64,000 nucleotides of DNA from NCBI RefSeq assembly GCF_002407245.1, contig NZ_CP010681.1, forward strand, positions 3,361,001 through 3,425,000, in the 5' to 3' direction. Under the pieces are notes generated by a model. It had not been told where the DNA came from. It saw only the letters and a list, made by a program, of their open reading frames with translations, and searched no databases. Source of the stretch: Phaeobacter piscinae (lineage in GTDB: Bacteria > Pseudomonadota > Alphaproteobacteria > Rhodobacterales > Rhodobacteraceae). The position numbers and the translations under genes are program-made. Positions 26,165-34,856 of this stretch are shown one piece after another; within the stretch, counting starts at the first letter, position 1, and the number at the start of each line of letters is the position of its first letter.

Positions 26165-27340
26165 TTAGCTCGGGCTCATCCCGCGCAAGCGTTCGGAACG
26201 ACGGCGCAGCATCTCAACCACTGTGAGCAGACAGATTGAGACCACAACAAGAATGGTCGCCACCGCCAGAATGGTGGGGGAAATCTGTTCGCGCAGACCG
26301 ATAAACATCTGCCAGGGCAACGTCTTCTGCCCGGCCGAGCCGACAAAGAGCACGACAACAACCTCATCAAACGAAGTGATGAAGGCAAACAGACCGCCGG
26401 AAATCACGCCGGGCAGGATCAGGGGCATCTGCACGCGGAAGAAGGTGGTCACAGGACCAGCCCCCATATTCGCCGCAGCCCGTGTGAGCGAGCGATCAAA
26501 ACCAACCAGCGTTGCAGTCACGGTGATGATCACAAAGGGAATCCCCAATGCCGCATGGGCCAGAACCACACCAAAATATGTCCCCTGCAGGCCAATCCGG
26601 CTGTAGAAGAAATACATACCCGCAGCCGAAATGATCAGCGGCACGATCATGGGCGAGATCAGAATGGCCATGATGGCGCGACGGAACGGCACATGCGGTT
26701 GGCTGAGGCCAATCGCGGCAAGCGTGCCGAAGCCCACCGACAGGATGGTCGCCATCGGCGCGATCTTGATGGAGTTCCACATCGCCTGCTGCCAATCCGC
26801 GTTGGTGAAGAAATCGCGGTAGTGTTTCAGCGAATAGCCTTTAGGATCGAAGCGGATCATTTCCGGCGTAAAGGTGAAGAAGTCCTGCGCGTTGAACGAC
26901 AGCGGCATCACCACCAGAATCGGCGTAATCAGGAAAATGAAGATCGCCCCACAAATCACCCGGAACGTATAGTGCCACAGCACCTGCCCCGGAGTGAGAT
27001 ATGGCGCCAGATGCACGCGGTAGCGCGAGGTCGAGAGCCAGAAAATGAACCAACCGACAAAAGCGCCGAACAGGAGCCCCATCACGGCGGCCGGCAGACC
27101 GCCCATCACGAAGCCCGCAACAGCGAAGGCTGCGATCAAGACCCAGCGGATCGGCCGCTCCTGATCGCGCATCCCGGCGAGGGCAAATCCAAGCCCGCCG
27201 ACAAGAGCTGCCCCAATCAGAACCCCGAGAAGCCCGGAGCCTTGGGCGGTCCCCACGAAGAGGCCAAAGAAGGCCCCGGCAGCCGCCGCAACAAGCGCGA
27301 CAAAACCGGGAGTTTGGTTTTCAACAGGTGTCAAAGCCAT
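26165..27340 (-). CDS. ABC transporter permease, PotC-type with N-terminal extension
   Basis: A 391-residue inner-membrane permease, last gene of a four-gene polyamine-type importer operon. The C-terminal 265 residues are a normal PotC-like domain with the coupling motif ending AAANMGAGPVTTFFRVQMPLI. The first 125 or so residues form an extra Gly-rich hydrophobic region (FFGLFVGTAQGSGLLG, ALVGGLGFALAG and others) with about four predicted membrane segments, absent from ordinary PotC (about 265 residues). It follows the partner permease by 5 bases. The substrate is presumed to be a polyamine or similar small cation. Confidence 0.87.
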   Translation of the reverse strand: MALTPVENQTPGFVALVAAAAGAFFGLFVGTAQGSGLLGVLIGAALVGGLGFALAGMRDQERPIRWVLIAAFAVAGFVMGGLPAAVMGLLFGAFVGWFIFWLSTSRYRVHLAPYLTPGQVLWHYTFRVICGAIFIFLITPILVVMPLSFNAQDFFTFTPEMIRFDPKGYSLKHYRDFFTNADWQQAMWNSIKIAPMATILSVGFGTLAAIGLSQPHVPFRRAIMAILISPMIVPLIISAAGMYFFYSRIGLQGTYFGVVLAHAALGIPFVIITVTATLVGFDRSLTRAAANMGAGPVTTFFRVQMPLILPGVISGGLFAFITSFDEVVVVLFVGSAGQKTLPWQMFIGLREQISPTILAVATILVVVSICLLTVVEMLRRRSERLRGMSPS

Positions 27341-27345
27341 GTGTC

Positions 27346-28617
27346 TTATCCCAGTTTCACGTTGTCGATGCCGACAATCTTGTCATAGGCCCAGTAGAGC
27401 GCGAGGACGACGACCAGCAGAATACTGCCAAGTGCCGCAGCAAGACCCCAGTTGAGCGATTGCGAGATGTGGAAGGCAATCCGGTTGGAGATGAAGACAC
27501 CCTTGGTGCCGCCAACCAGCTCCGGCGTGATGTAGTAGCCGATCGCCAGAATGAAGACGAGGATCGACCCCGCACCGATACCCGGCACCGACTGCGGGAA
27601 ATAGACCCGCCAGAAGGCTGTCCAATTGGTCGCGCCCAGAGATTTGGCCGCGCGCAGATAGGAGGGGTTGATCGTTTGCATCACAGAGTACATCGGCAGG
27701 ATCATGAACGGCAGCAGGATGTGGGTCATCGCCACAATCGTGCCGAACTGGTTGTTGATCATCACCAGACGTGCGTCATCTGCAACCAGTCCCAACCAGA
27801 CCAGCGTATCGTTGATAACACCTTGTTGCTGCAACATGACTTTCCAGGCGGAGGTCCGCACCAGCAGCGATGTCCAGAACGGCAGGAGTACCAGGATCAT
27901 CAGCAGGTTTGCAGTACGCGACGGCAAATTCGCCAGGATCCAGGCCACCGGATAGCCCAGGATAATACAGCTCACAGTGATCGCCAGCGACATGATCAGG
28001 GTGCGCAAGAACAGCGTGCCATAGATACGTTCGTTTTCCGGTCGCAGTTCAGCGCCTTCGGCACCTTTCTGGAAATCGGCAGCATTCAGGAAGTACCCGT
28101 TGGTATAGGCGCCGGAATAGGTCTGAATGGTGCGCCAGACTTCGGGATCGGCCCAATCTTCGTCGATTTTGAGGAACTGCTCCTTGAACGGGCCATCCTC
28201 AGCCAGATCCCAGCGCTTGACCTTGCGCCCAGCCTTGCGGAACAGCGAGGAGATACCCGGGTTTTCGTAGTTCAGACGCGAACCGACACGGGTATGAGTT
28301 TTTTCCTGCGCGGCCACCTGAAGGTCAGCAGCCAGCGCCGCGAATATAGCCTCATCCGGCGTCACGCCCGAATTTGCATCCCAGTCCTGGAGCGCAACCA
28401 CGGCCTTGGGCAAGGTATCAGAGACGATCCTATTCTCAACCGAGCGGAACAACATGTCGGCAATCGGGAGAATGAAAGTCAGAAGAACAAACAGCAGAAG
28501 CGGCGCGATCAACATCAGGGCGCGGATTTTCTGCATCCGGAGAGCTCGGGCCAGGCTACGCTTTAGCGGCGTGCCATCGGCGGCCAGGACCGGTCCGGTG
28601 TGGGTGGTATCGCTCAT
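27346..28617 (-). CDS. ABC transporter permease, PotB-type with long periplasmic insertion
   Basis: A 423-residue permease of the PotB/PotH type. The first membrane segment (33-57) is followed by about 140 polar residues (59-200) before the usual permease core, which carries the EAA-like loop AAKSLGATNWTAFWRVYFP. Normal PotB proteins are about 280-300 residues. Met at 28617 is chosen over an in-frame start at 28677, which would fall in the gap after the binding-protein gene. It probably forms a heterodimer with the PotC-type permease encoded next. Confidence 0.87.
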   Translation of the reverse strand: MSDTTHTGPVLAADGTPLKRSLARALRMQKIRALMLIAPLLLFVLLTFILPIADMLFRSVENRIVSDTLPKAVVALQDWDANSGVTPDEAIFAALAADLQVAAQEKTHTRVGSRLNYENPGISSLFRKAGRKVKRWDLAEDGPFKEQFLKIDEDWADPEVWRTIQTYSGAYTNGYFLNAADFQKGAEGAELRPENERIYGTLFLRTLIMSLAITVSCIILGYPVAWILANLPSRTANLLMILVLLPFWTSLLVRTSAWKVMLQQQGVINDTLVWLGLVADDARLVMINNQFGTIVAMTHILLPFMILPMYSVMQTINPSYLRAAKSLGATNWTAFWRVYFPQSVPGIGAGSILVFILAIGYYITPELVGGTKGVFISNRIAFHISQSLNWGLAAALGSILLVVVLALYWAYDKIVGIDNVKLG

Positions 28618-28653
28618 GGGTAGGAGCCCCCGTCGGAATTTTTTGTTGGTGGA

Positions 28654-28686
28654 GAAAGGGCCGTGCGATAGGCACACAGCCCTTTC
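28654..28686 (-). terminator. intercistronic hairpin after the binding-protein gene
   Basis: GAAAGGGC / GCCCTTTC stem enclosing a smaller GTG / CAC stem, in the 100-base gap between the solute-binding-protein gene and the permeases. No strong T run follows. Such hairpins often lower expression of permeases relative to the binding protein. Confidence 0.5.
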
Positions 28687-28717
28687 CCGATGATGTCAGT
28701 GTCTGTTCAGAAACAGA

Positions 28718-29824
28718 TTACTTGGCCAGCCAAGCCTGGAATTTTGCGTCCAGATCATCGCGGTTATCGGCCCACCATTCGTAGTCATAGACATGCACGT
28801 TGCCGGCATTTGCCGGATCGGTCGGCATGTGCGGCGCCATATCGATACCCAGAACGGCGTGCTTCCCAACCAGCGGTGCCGACGATGCACGAGCCGGACC
28901 ATAGGAGATGAATTTCGCCTGATCGGCCAGACGCTGGGTGTCGGTGGCGAACTTCAGGAAGTCCATCACGCGAGCCTTGCGATCTTCGGGCAGGTCAGCA
29001 GGCACGATCCAACCGTCGAGGTCAAAGGACTGCATGTCCCACAGCATGTCGATTGGCTGGTTCTGCTCGGCGATTGCGGAGAACAGACGACCGTTAAAGG
29101 TCGAGCCCATCACAACTTCACCGTCGGCCAGCAGCTGGGGCGTTTCTGCACCAGCAGTCCACCAGACAACCTGATCCTTGATGCTGTCCAGCTTAGCCAG
29201 CGCGCGCTCCACACCCTCATCGGTGCTCAGCACATCATAAATCTCGTCCTTGGCAACGCCATCGCAATACAGAGCCCATTCAACGTTGTCGATCGGACGC
29301 TTCTGCAGGGCGCGCTTGCCCGGATATTTTGCAGTGTCAAAGATATCGCAGATGGAGGACGGCGGGGTGTCACCCACTTTGTCCATGCGGTAGCCGAAGG
29401 TGGTCGAATACACGATCTGCGGTACGAAGCAGTCGCTGACGATCAGCTCGCCGAAGTCTTCGCTTGCGGGGGTGCCATCGGGCGCCGTAGCCAGCACTTC
29501 GTCGTGATCCAGCTCAGCGGCCAGACCTTCGTCGCACATACGCATGGCGTCGGAGGCAACCACATCGACCAGATCCCAGGTCACATTGCCCGCTTCGGTC
29601 ATCGCGCGCATTTTTGCGGTCGCTTCAGCCGAGCTTTCGTCCCAGATCACTTTCAGATCAGGGTGCATCTCCTGATAGGGTTCGACATATGCCTTCAGCT
29701 GGCTTTCCTGATAGGCGCCGCCCCAGGACACGATGGTCATTTCGTTGGCCATATCGGCAGCCATTGCCATCGGCGCACACAACGCCGTGGTGGCCGCCAG
29801 GGCAGTCAGTTTGGTGAGTTTCAT
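28718..29824 (-). CDS. polyamine-type ABC transporter substrate-binding protein
   Basis: A 368-residue secreted protein with a Sec signal peptide (MKLTKLTALAATTALCAPMAMAA). The mature part begins MTIVSWGGAYQES and has the family II binding-protein fold (SBP_bac_8, PotD-like). It is placed between ATPase and permease genes in a Pot-type operon. ATG at 29824 lies 10 bases after AAGGAG; a GTG two codons upstream is an alternative. It lacks the YNWSDY start of PotF/PotD, so the ligand may not be putrescine or spermidine. Confidence 0.85.
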   Translation of the reverse strand: MKLTKLTALAATTALCAPMAMAADMANEMTIVSWGGAYQESQLKAYVEPYQEMHPDLKVIWDESSAEATAKMRAMTEAGNVTWDLVDVVASDAMRMCDEGLAAELDHDEVLATAPDGTPASEDFGELIVSDCFVPQIVYSTTFGYRMDKVGDTPPSSICDIFDTAKYPGKRALQKRPIDNVEWALYCDGVAKDEIYDVLSTDEGVERALAKLDSIKDQVVWWTAGAETPQLLADGEVVMGSTFNGRLFSAIAEQNQPIDMLWDMQSFDLDGWIVPADLPEDRKARVMDFLKFATDTQRLADQAKFISYGPARASSAPLVGKHAVLGIDMAPHMPTDPANAGNVHVYDYEWWADNRDDLDAKFQAWLAK

Positions 29825-29870
29825 AGACACTCTACTCCTTGTTGAAATTATTATTTGTCTTGATCGTCGT

Positions 29871-29894
29871 CCCCCGGTCGTTCACTGCCGGGGG
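29871..29894 (-). repeat. hairpin between ATPase and binding-protein genes
   Basis: A 7-bp GC stem (CCCCCGG / CCGGGGG) with a ten-base loop in the 89-base gap. It could protect the downstream binding-protein mRNA from decay. There is no T run. Confidence 0.45.
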
Positions 29895-29913
29895 TTCGGG
29901 CACGCGTGGAGGC

Positions 29914-31014
29914 TTAGGCGTCCAACGCGCGGCAATCTTCAGGCAGCCAGCCGATTTCGATCTGCTGACCGGGCTTTAGCCTTTCCTGATCGGGGGCGTT
30001 ACGAGTTTTGATGATAAACTCATCATTGCCGGCAACCCGCAGGCGGGTGCGGAATATATCGCCCATGTAGATGAATTCCAGCACTTCCGCTTTCAGCGTA
30101 TGAGCGCCTTCCTGCATCCGGTCCTTATTGTATTCGACGCGTTCGGGACGGATCGAAACACGGGTCCGCTCACCTGGCTTGGACACGTTGATCGGTTTGC
30201 AGTCGATCAACTCGCCATCGTCCAGCTGCACCAGCGCGATACCGTTGTTGACCTCTTTGACAGTGCCTTCCAGCGTGTTGTTCTCGCCAATGAACTGCGC
30301 AACGAAACTGTTGGACGGTTCTTCATACAGCTGATCCGGCGGCGCCAGCTGCTGGATACGGCCGTCGTTGAAGACAGCGACGCGATCCGACATGGTAAGC
30401 GCTTCGGTCTGGTCGTGCGTCACGTAAACCGTGGTGATGCCCAACTGATGTGCCAGATGGGTGATTTCGAACTGCATCTTTTCCCGCAGCTGCTTGTCCA
30501 GCGCCCCCAGCGGTTCGTCCATCAGAACCAGTTCCGGTTCAAACACCAGTGCCCGTGCCAGGGCGACCCGCTGTTGCTGACCACCGGACAATTGGGCCGG
30601 CCGACGGCCCCCGAAGGCGCCCATCTCCACCATATCAAGCGCGCGCTTCACCTTCTGCTCACGCTCAGATTTGCCCATATTGCGAACCTCCAGCGGAAAG
30701 CTGAGGTTTTCGGCAATGGTCATATGGGGGAACAGCGCATAGTTCTGAAACACCATCCCGATGCCGCGCTTGTGGGGTGGGATATTGTTGATCGAGACGC
30801 CGCCCAGTCGGATATCACCATGGGTCGCAGTCTCAAATCCTGCCAGCATCATCAGGCAGGTCGTCTTACCCGAACCGGACGGGCCCAACATTGTCAAAAA
30901 TTCGCCTTTCGGCATGGTGAGGTTCAGGTCTTTGACAACGAGGTTCTCGCCATCATAGCTCTTCTGCACGCGTTCGAATTCAACGAACGCGCTCGTGTTT
31001 GACGCATCAGCCAA
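29914..31014 (-). CDS. polyamine-type ABC transporter ATP-binding protein (PotA-like)
   Basis: A 366-residue ABC ATPase. It has Walker A GPSGSGKTT, signature LSGGQQQRVALARAL, Walker B LVLMDEP and the H-loop VTHDQTEAL. A C-terminal TOBE regulatory domain (about 280-360) is typical of PotA/MalK-type ATPases. I place the start at a TTG at 31014, because AGGGAG lies six bases upstream and the protein then begins MADASNTSAF. An in-frame ATG at 31074 would add an unrelated 20 residues. It is first in the operon, followed by the binding protein and two permeases. Confidence 0.9.
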   Translation of the reverse strand: MADASNTSAFVEFERVQKSYDGENLVVKDLNLTMPKGEFLTMLGPSGSGKTTCLMMLAGFETATHGDIRLGGVSINNIPPHKRGIGMVFQNYALFPHMTIAENLSFPLEVRNMGKSEREQKVKRALDMVEMGAFGGRRPAQLSGGQQQRVALARALVFEPELVLMDEPLGALDKQLREKMQFEITHLAHQLGITTVYVTHDQTEALTMSDRVAVFNDGRIQQLAPPDQLYEEPSNSFVAQFIGENNTLEGTVKEVNNGIALVQLDDGELIDCKPINVSKPGERTRVSIRPERVEYNKDRMQEGAHTLKAEVLEFIYMGDIFRTRLRVAGNDEFIIKTRNAPDQERLKPGQQIEIGWLPEDCRALDA

Positions 31015-31368
31015 GTGAGGCTCCCTGGTTTGGTTCGGCAGATTGGCTCTGCACTTCTGTCGCGATGTAAGCACACCCGAGTGTCGGTGCGCAACCGGAT
31101 CGTCCGGATCATCTCTGCAGTTTACCTTAGGGCCGACAGTTCAACAAACGGTACGTTTTACGACGAACCACCACTGAAAAACGACAATATTCTGCGCGGA
31201 AATCAGATAGAAAATCTATTCCCACACGCCGTGATTGATAGTGCCCGATCGTTACCGGAAACACTTCAAGAAATGAATTTGACCACCCGGCACGGATTCG
31301 CAAACGTAATAAGGGCGCCAGTCCCAAGCTGGAACTGGCACCCTCTTCATTCAGTGGCAAGCCTGATG
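31015..31368. other. intergenic region between the transporter operon and spuC
   Basis: This 354-base gap is the only one over 300 bases. It must hold the promoter of the minus-strand transporter operon and the terminator of spuC (31313-31343). The middle part (about 31120-31260) is clearly richer in A and T than the surroundings and contains a small dyad ATAGA-AAA-TCTAT at 31207-31219. I find no credible small gene or RNA. Confidence 0.5.
31313..31343 (-). terminator. terminator of the aminotransferase gene
   Basis: A 13-bp stem (GGGCGCCAGTCCC / GGAACTGGCACCC, with mismatched or wobble positions) 25 bases after the spuC stop on the minus strand, followed by TTATTA on that strand. Confidence 0.65.
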
Positions 31369-32763
31369 TCAGGCGCTGTGCAGCATGTCCTGATCCTGCA
31401 AGGCCGCATAGCATTCATCGAGGGACTGACGCGCCCGCGCGATGAGGGTGTCGATCTCTTCCGGCGTGATGACCAGCGGCGGCGAGATGATCATCCGGTC
31501 ACCGACATGGCGCATCACCAGATTGTTGGCGAAACAACGTTCACGGCAAATATACCCGACAGTGCCACCCTCAGCAGCAAACGCCGCACGTGTCTCCTTG
31601 TTCGGGGTTAGCGCGATAGAGCCCATCATGCCGACAATCTTGGCCTCCCCCACCAGCGGATGGTCTGCCAGCGCCTCCCATTTTTCCTTGAGATAAGGCG
31701 CGGCCACATCGCGCACATGGGCAACGATGTCTTCCTCTTCCAGGATACGCAAGTTTTCGAGTGCAACAGCCGCCGCCACCGGGTGACCCGAATAGGTGTA
31801 TCCGTGATTGAATTCGCCGGACCCGATCACCGACGCGATCTCATCGCTGACAATCGAGCCGCCAATCGGCGCATAGCCGGAGGACAGCCCCTTGGCGATT
31901 GTCATGATGTCGGGACGAATGCCCACAGTCTGGCTACCAAACCAATTTCCGGTCCGCCCGAACCCGCAAATCACCTCATCTGCAATCAGCAGGATCTCGT
32001 ATTTGTCACAGATGCGCTGGATTTCCGGCCAATAGGTTGCCGGAGGGACAATCACACCGCCGGCACCCTGCACCGGTTCGGCAATAAACGCCGCAACGCG
32101 ATCTTCGCCCAGTTCAAGAATTGCCTGCTCCAGCTCTTGCGCCCGAGCGAGACCGAAGTCTTCAGCCGACATATCGCCACCTTCGGCCCACCAGTTCGGC
32201 TGATTGATATGGTGGATATCCGGGATCGGCAGGCCGCCCTGTTCATGCATCGCCGTCATACCGCCGAGGCTGCCACTGCCAACAGAGGAACCATGGTAGC
32301 CGTTTTTGCGGCTGATAATCACCGATTTTGTCGGTTTTCCCTTCATCGCCCAGTAGTGGCGCACCATGCGGATGTTGGTGTCATTTGCCTCAGATCCTGA
32401 CCCGGCAAAGAACACATGGTTCAGCCCCTCCGGCGCCAGTTCAGCGATCTTCGCTGCCAGCGCGATAGCTGGCGCATGGGTGGTCTGAAAGAAGGTGTTG
32501 TAATACGGCAGCTCACGCATCTGGCGCGCCGCGACATCGGCCAGCTCGTCACGGCCATAGCCGATATTCACACACCAAAGGCCGGCCATGGCATCCAGGA
32601 TCTCATTCCCTTCGCTGTCCGTCAGCGTGACGCCACGGGCGCGGGTGATGATCCGCGCACCTTTTTCAGCCAGCTCGCCATTGGCGGTGAAAGGATGCAT
32701 GTGATGGGCCGCGTCCAGCGCCTGAAGCTCGGCTGTGGGCAGGTGATTTGTAATCGCAGTCAT
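31369..32763 (-). CDS. spuC: putrescine--pyruvate aminotransferase-like class III aminotransferase
   Basis: A 464-residue class III PLP aminotransferase closely resembling SpuC of Pseudomonas. Shared features are KGARIITRARGV, LDAMAGLWCVNIGYGR, MRELPYYNTFFQTTH, AFIAEPVQGAGGVIVPP, LIADEVICGFGRTG, and the PLP lysine in TIAKGLSSGY. SpuC transfers the amino group of putrescine to pyruvate, giving 4-aminobutanal and alanine. Its position between a Pot-type importer and potFGHI, next to a GntR regulator, supports polyamine use as a carbon and nitrogen source. Other omega-amino substrates such as beta-alanine are possible. Confidence 0.85.
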   Translation of the reverse strand: MTAITNHLPTAELQALDAAHHMHPFTANGELAEKGARIITRARGVTLTDSEGNEILDAMAGLWCVNIGYGRDELADVAARQMRELPYYNTFFQTTHAPAIALAAKIAELAPEGLNHVFFAGSGSEANDTNIRMVRHYWAMKGKPTKSVIISRKNGYHGSSVGSGSLGGMTAMHEQGGLPIPDIHHINQPNWWAEGGDMSAEDFGLARAQELEQAILELGEDRVAAFIAEPVQGAGGVIVPPATYWPEIQRICDKYEILLIADEVICGFGRTGNWFGSQTVGIRPDIMTIAKGLSSGYAPIGGSIVSDEIASVIGSGEFNHGYTYSGHPVAAAVALENLRILEEEDIVAHVRDVAAPYLKEKWEALADHPLVGEAKIVGMMGSIALTPNKETRAAFAAEGGTVGYICRERCFANNLVMRHVGDRMIISPPLVITPEEIDTLIARARQSLDECYAALQDQDMLHSA

Positions 32764-32801
32764 GGGACAGACTCCTGAAAGAAGAGATTGCCCTCAGAAT
32801 A

Positions 32802-32810
32802 TGATCAAAT
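32802..32810. promoter_or_regulatory. candidate GntR operator upstream of spuC
   Basis: TGATCAAAT, 39 bases before the spuC start. The same nine bases occur upstream of potF on the other side of the gntR gene (33603-33611), each followed closely by CC. TGATCA is itself a palindrome. Assignment to the GntR protein is inferred from position. Confidence 0.4.
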
Positions 32811-32828
32811 TCCACCATGTCAATCGAA

Positions 32829-33515
32829 TCAGCCAGCCTGTGTTAGCCCCTGTCGCACCTGATCCATCCCCTGGGCTACATCTCTCTCCATCGCCAGGGC
32901 GGCCAGATCTGCGTCCTTGCGATGTAGGGCTTCCAGAATGTCTTTATGGCGATCAGGAAAGCTCTGGGTGCCAAGCCGCCCGCAGACCACCCGGAGCGAC
33001 GGCCCGAAGCGTAGCCAGAGGCGATCCGCAAGATCTGTAAGGATTGGCGCGTCGGCATGGGCATAGAGCCGTGTGTGGAATTGGTAATTCTGCACCAGAT
33101 AACCCGCCACATCCCCTGCAGAGATCGCCTGGTCCAAGGCTGTGTCTATCGCCTCCAAGGCGGCGATATCCGCTGGGGATACCCGTTCTGTCGCCAATCG
33201 CGCAAGCTGACACTCAATTGTTTTCCTTGCATAAATCAGCTCACTAAGGTCGCTTTCCCGCAGCATCGGGACAGAGACGCGCCGATTGCCCTGAAACACC
33301 AGCGCCCCGTCTGAAATCAACCGCCTGATCGCCTCTCGTACAGGCGTCATGCCGGCCCCCAGCGACTCGACCAGGCCTTGGATGGTCACCGCCTGTCCCG
33401 GGGCCAGATCGCCGAACAGAATCTGCCCGCGCAGGGTCTGATAGACGGTTTCATGCGCCGGCAGTTTCGCGGTCGGCTGACTGACGGATGATGCGTCTGG
33501 TTGGCTCAGGTTCAC
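32829..33515 (-). CDS. GntR-family (FCD) transcriptional regulator
   Basis: A 228-residue regulator with an N-terminal winged helix (about 17-85; ETVYQTLRGQILFGDLAPGQ and GMTPVREAIRRL) and an all-helical FCD ligand domain (about 95-220) with the Asp/His metal-site pattern of the FadR/VanR group. A GTG at 33515 is chosen as start, because AGGAGGG lies nine bases upstream. It is divergent from potF and directly upstream of spuC on the same strand, so both are likely targets, probably with a polyamine or breakdown product as ligand. Confidence 0.87.
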   Translation of the reverse strand: MNLSQPDASSVSQPTAKLPAHETVYQTLRGQILFGDLAPGQAVTIQGLVESLGAGMTPVREAIRRLISDGALVFQGNRRVSVPMLRESDLSELIYARKTIECQLARLATERVSPADIAALEAIDTALDQAISAGDVAGYLVQNYQFHTRLYAHADAPILTDLADRLWLRFGPSLRVVCGRLGTQSFPDRHKDILEALHRKDADLAALAMERDVAQGMDQVRQGLTQAG

Positions 33516-33602
33516 CTTCGGAATCCCTCCTAAATTTTGGGCAGCTTGCACCAAGTTTTCCCAGGTGAAAACATAAACAGTATTGCCGAATGAGGCAAAA
33601 CT

Positions 33603-33611
33603 TGATCAAAT
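33603..33611. promoter_or_regulatory. candidate GntR operator upstream of potF
   Basis: TGATCAAAT, preceded by T to give TTGATCAAA, in the 141-base region between gntR and potF and 45 bases before the potF start. It matches the copy upstream of spuC. The call is by repetition and position only. Confidence 0.4.
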
Positions 33612-33656
33612 CCTTACCAGCCGGGCACGGAAACCGGCACGCACAGGGAGATACTC

Positions 33657-34742
33657 ATGACACTCAAGACGATGACATTGACCGCCATCGTGGCGCTGAG
33701 CAGTGCGGCCGCCGTCGCCGAAGAAGTTCGCGTTTACAACTGGTCCGACTATATCGACGAAGACCTGCTGGAAAAATTCGAAACCGAAACCGGCATTGAT
33801 CTTATTTACGACGTCTTTGACAGCAACGAACTGTTGGAAACCAAAATGCTGGCCGGCGGATCGGGCTATGACGTGGTTGTCCCAACCGGGTCTTTCCTGG
33901 CGCGACAGATCCAGGCCGGCGCGTTTCAGAAACTGGATGCGAGCAAACTGTCGAACGCAGGCAATATGTGGGATGTGATCGAGGATCGCACCGCCCGTTA
34001 CGACCCCGACAACCTCTATTCAGTGAATTACATGTGGGGCACCACCGGTATCGGCGCCAACACAGCCAAGGTCGAGGAAGCGCTGGGGGCCGATGCACCG
34101 ATCGACTCGCTTGACCTGGTGTTCAACCCGGAGAACATGGAAAAACTGGCCAATTGTGGCGTCTACTTCCTGGATGCGCCTGATGAGATGATCCCAGCGG
34201 CGCTGAAGTATATTGGCGAAGATCCCAACAGCATGGACCCCGATGTGGTGGCCAAGGCAGAGCCGGTGCTGATGGCGATCCGTCCTTATGTGAAGAAATT
34301 CCACAGCTCCGAATACATCAACGCCTTGGCAAACGGCGATATCTGCGTGGCCTTTGGCTGGTCTGGCGACATTCTACAGGCGCGTGACCGGGCGGATGAG
34401 GCAGACAACGGCGTCGAAATCGTCTTCAACGCCCCCAAGGAAGGCGCGTTGATGTGGTTCGACCAGATGGCAATCCCCGTGGATGCCCCAAACCCGGAGG
34501 CTGCGCATAAGTTCTTGAATTTCATCATGGAAGCCGAGAATATGGCGGCGGCGTCGAACTATGTCTATTACGCCAATGGCAACAAGGCGAGCCAGGAATT
34601 CCTTGAGGAAGATGTGATCGGCGATCCCGCGATCTACCCAAGCGAAGAGACCCTGAAAAACCTCTACATCAAAGAAGCCTATCCGCCCAAGGTACAGCGC
34701 AAGGCCACCCGCATGTGGACCAAGATCAAGTCCGGGACCTGA
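33657..34742 (+). CDS. potF: putrescine-binding periplasmic protein
   Basis: A 361-residue secreted binding protein with a signal peptide to about residue 22. It closely resembles E. coli PotF: VYNWSDYIDEDLLEKFE, YDVFDSNELLETKML, MWGTTGIGAN, LDAPDEM, FHSSEYINALANGDICVAFGW (two halves) and WFDQMAIP. The aromatic and acidic residues that hold putrescine in PotF (Trp and Asp of GWSGD, Asp of WFD, Glu of APDE) are present. It is first gene of potFGHI, preceded by AGGGAG and followed by an attenuating hairpin. Confidence 0.93.
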   Translation: MTLKTMTLTAIVALSSAAAVAEEVRVYNWSDYIDEDLLEKFETETGIDLIYDVFDSNELLETKMLAGGSGYDVVVPTGSFLARQIQAGAFQKLDASKLSNAGNMWDVIEDRTARYDPDNLYSVNYMWGTTGIGANTAKVEEALGADAPIDSLDLVFNPENMEKLANCGVYFLDAPDEMIPAALKYIGEDPNSMDPDVVAKAEPVLMAIRPYVKKFHSSEYINALANGDICVAFGWSGDILQARDRADEADNGVEIVFNAPKEGALMWFDQMAIPVDAPNPEAAHKFLNFIMEAENMAAASNYVYYANGNKASQEFLEEDVIGDPAIYPSEETLKNLYIKEAYPPKVQRKATRMWTKIKSGT

Positions 34743-34758
34743 TCCGGCACTGCTGATC

Positions 34759-34788
34759 ACGCGGGGCATCGTATGTGCCCCGCGTTTT
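34759..34788 (+). terminator. attenuating hairpin after potF
   Basis: A 9-bp perfect GC stem (CGCGGGGCA / TGCCCCGCG), a seven-base loop and four T, in the 114-base gap between potF and potG. Partial termination here would give more binding protein than membrane components. Confidence 0.7.
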
Positions 34789-34856
34789 ACCTTTTGGGGA
34801 CGTCGGCAGCTGTTCCGTGCCCGTTCCACAACCTGTGTCTATTACTGGGGGCTCGC

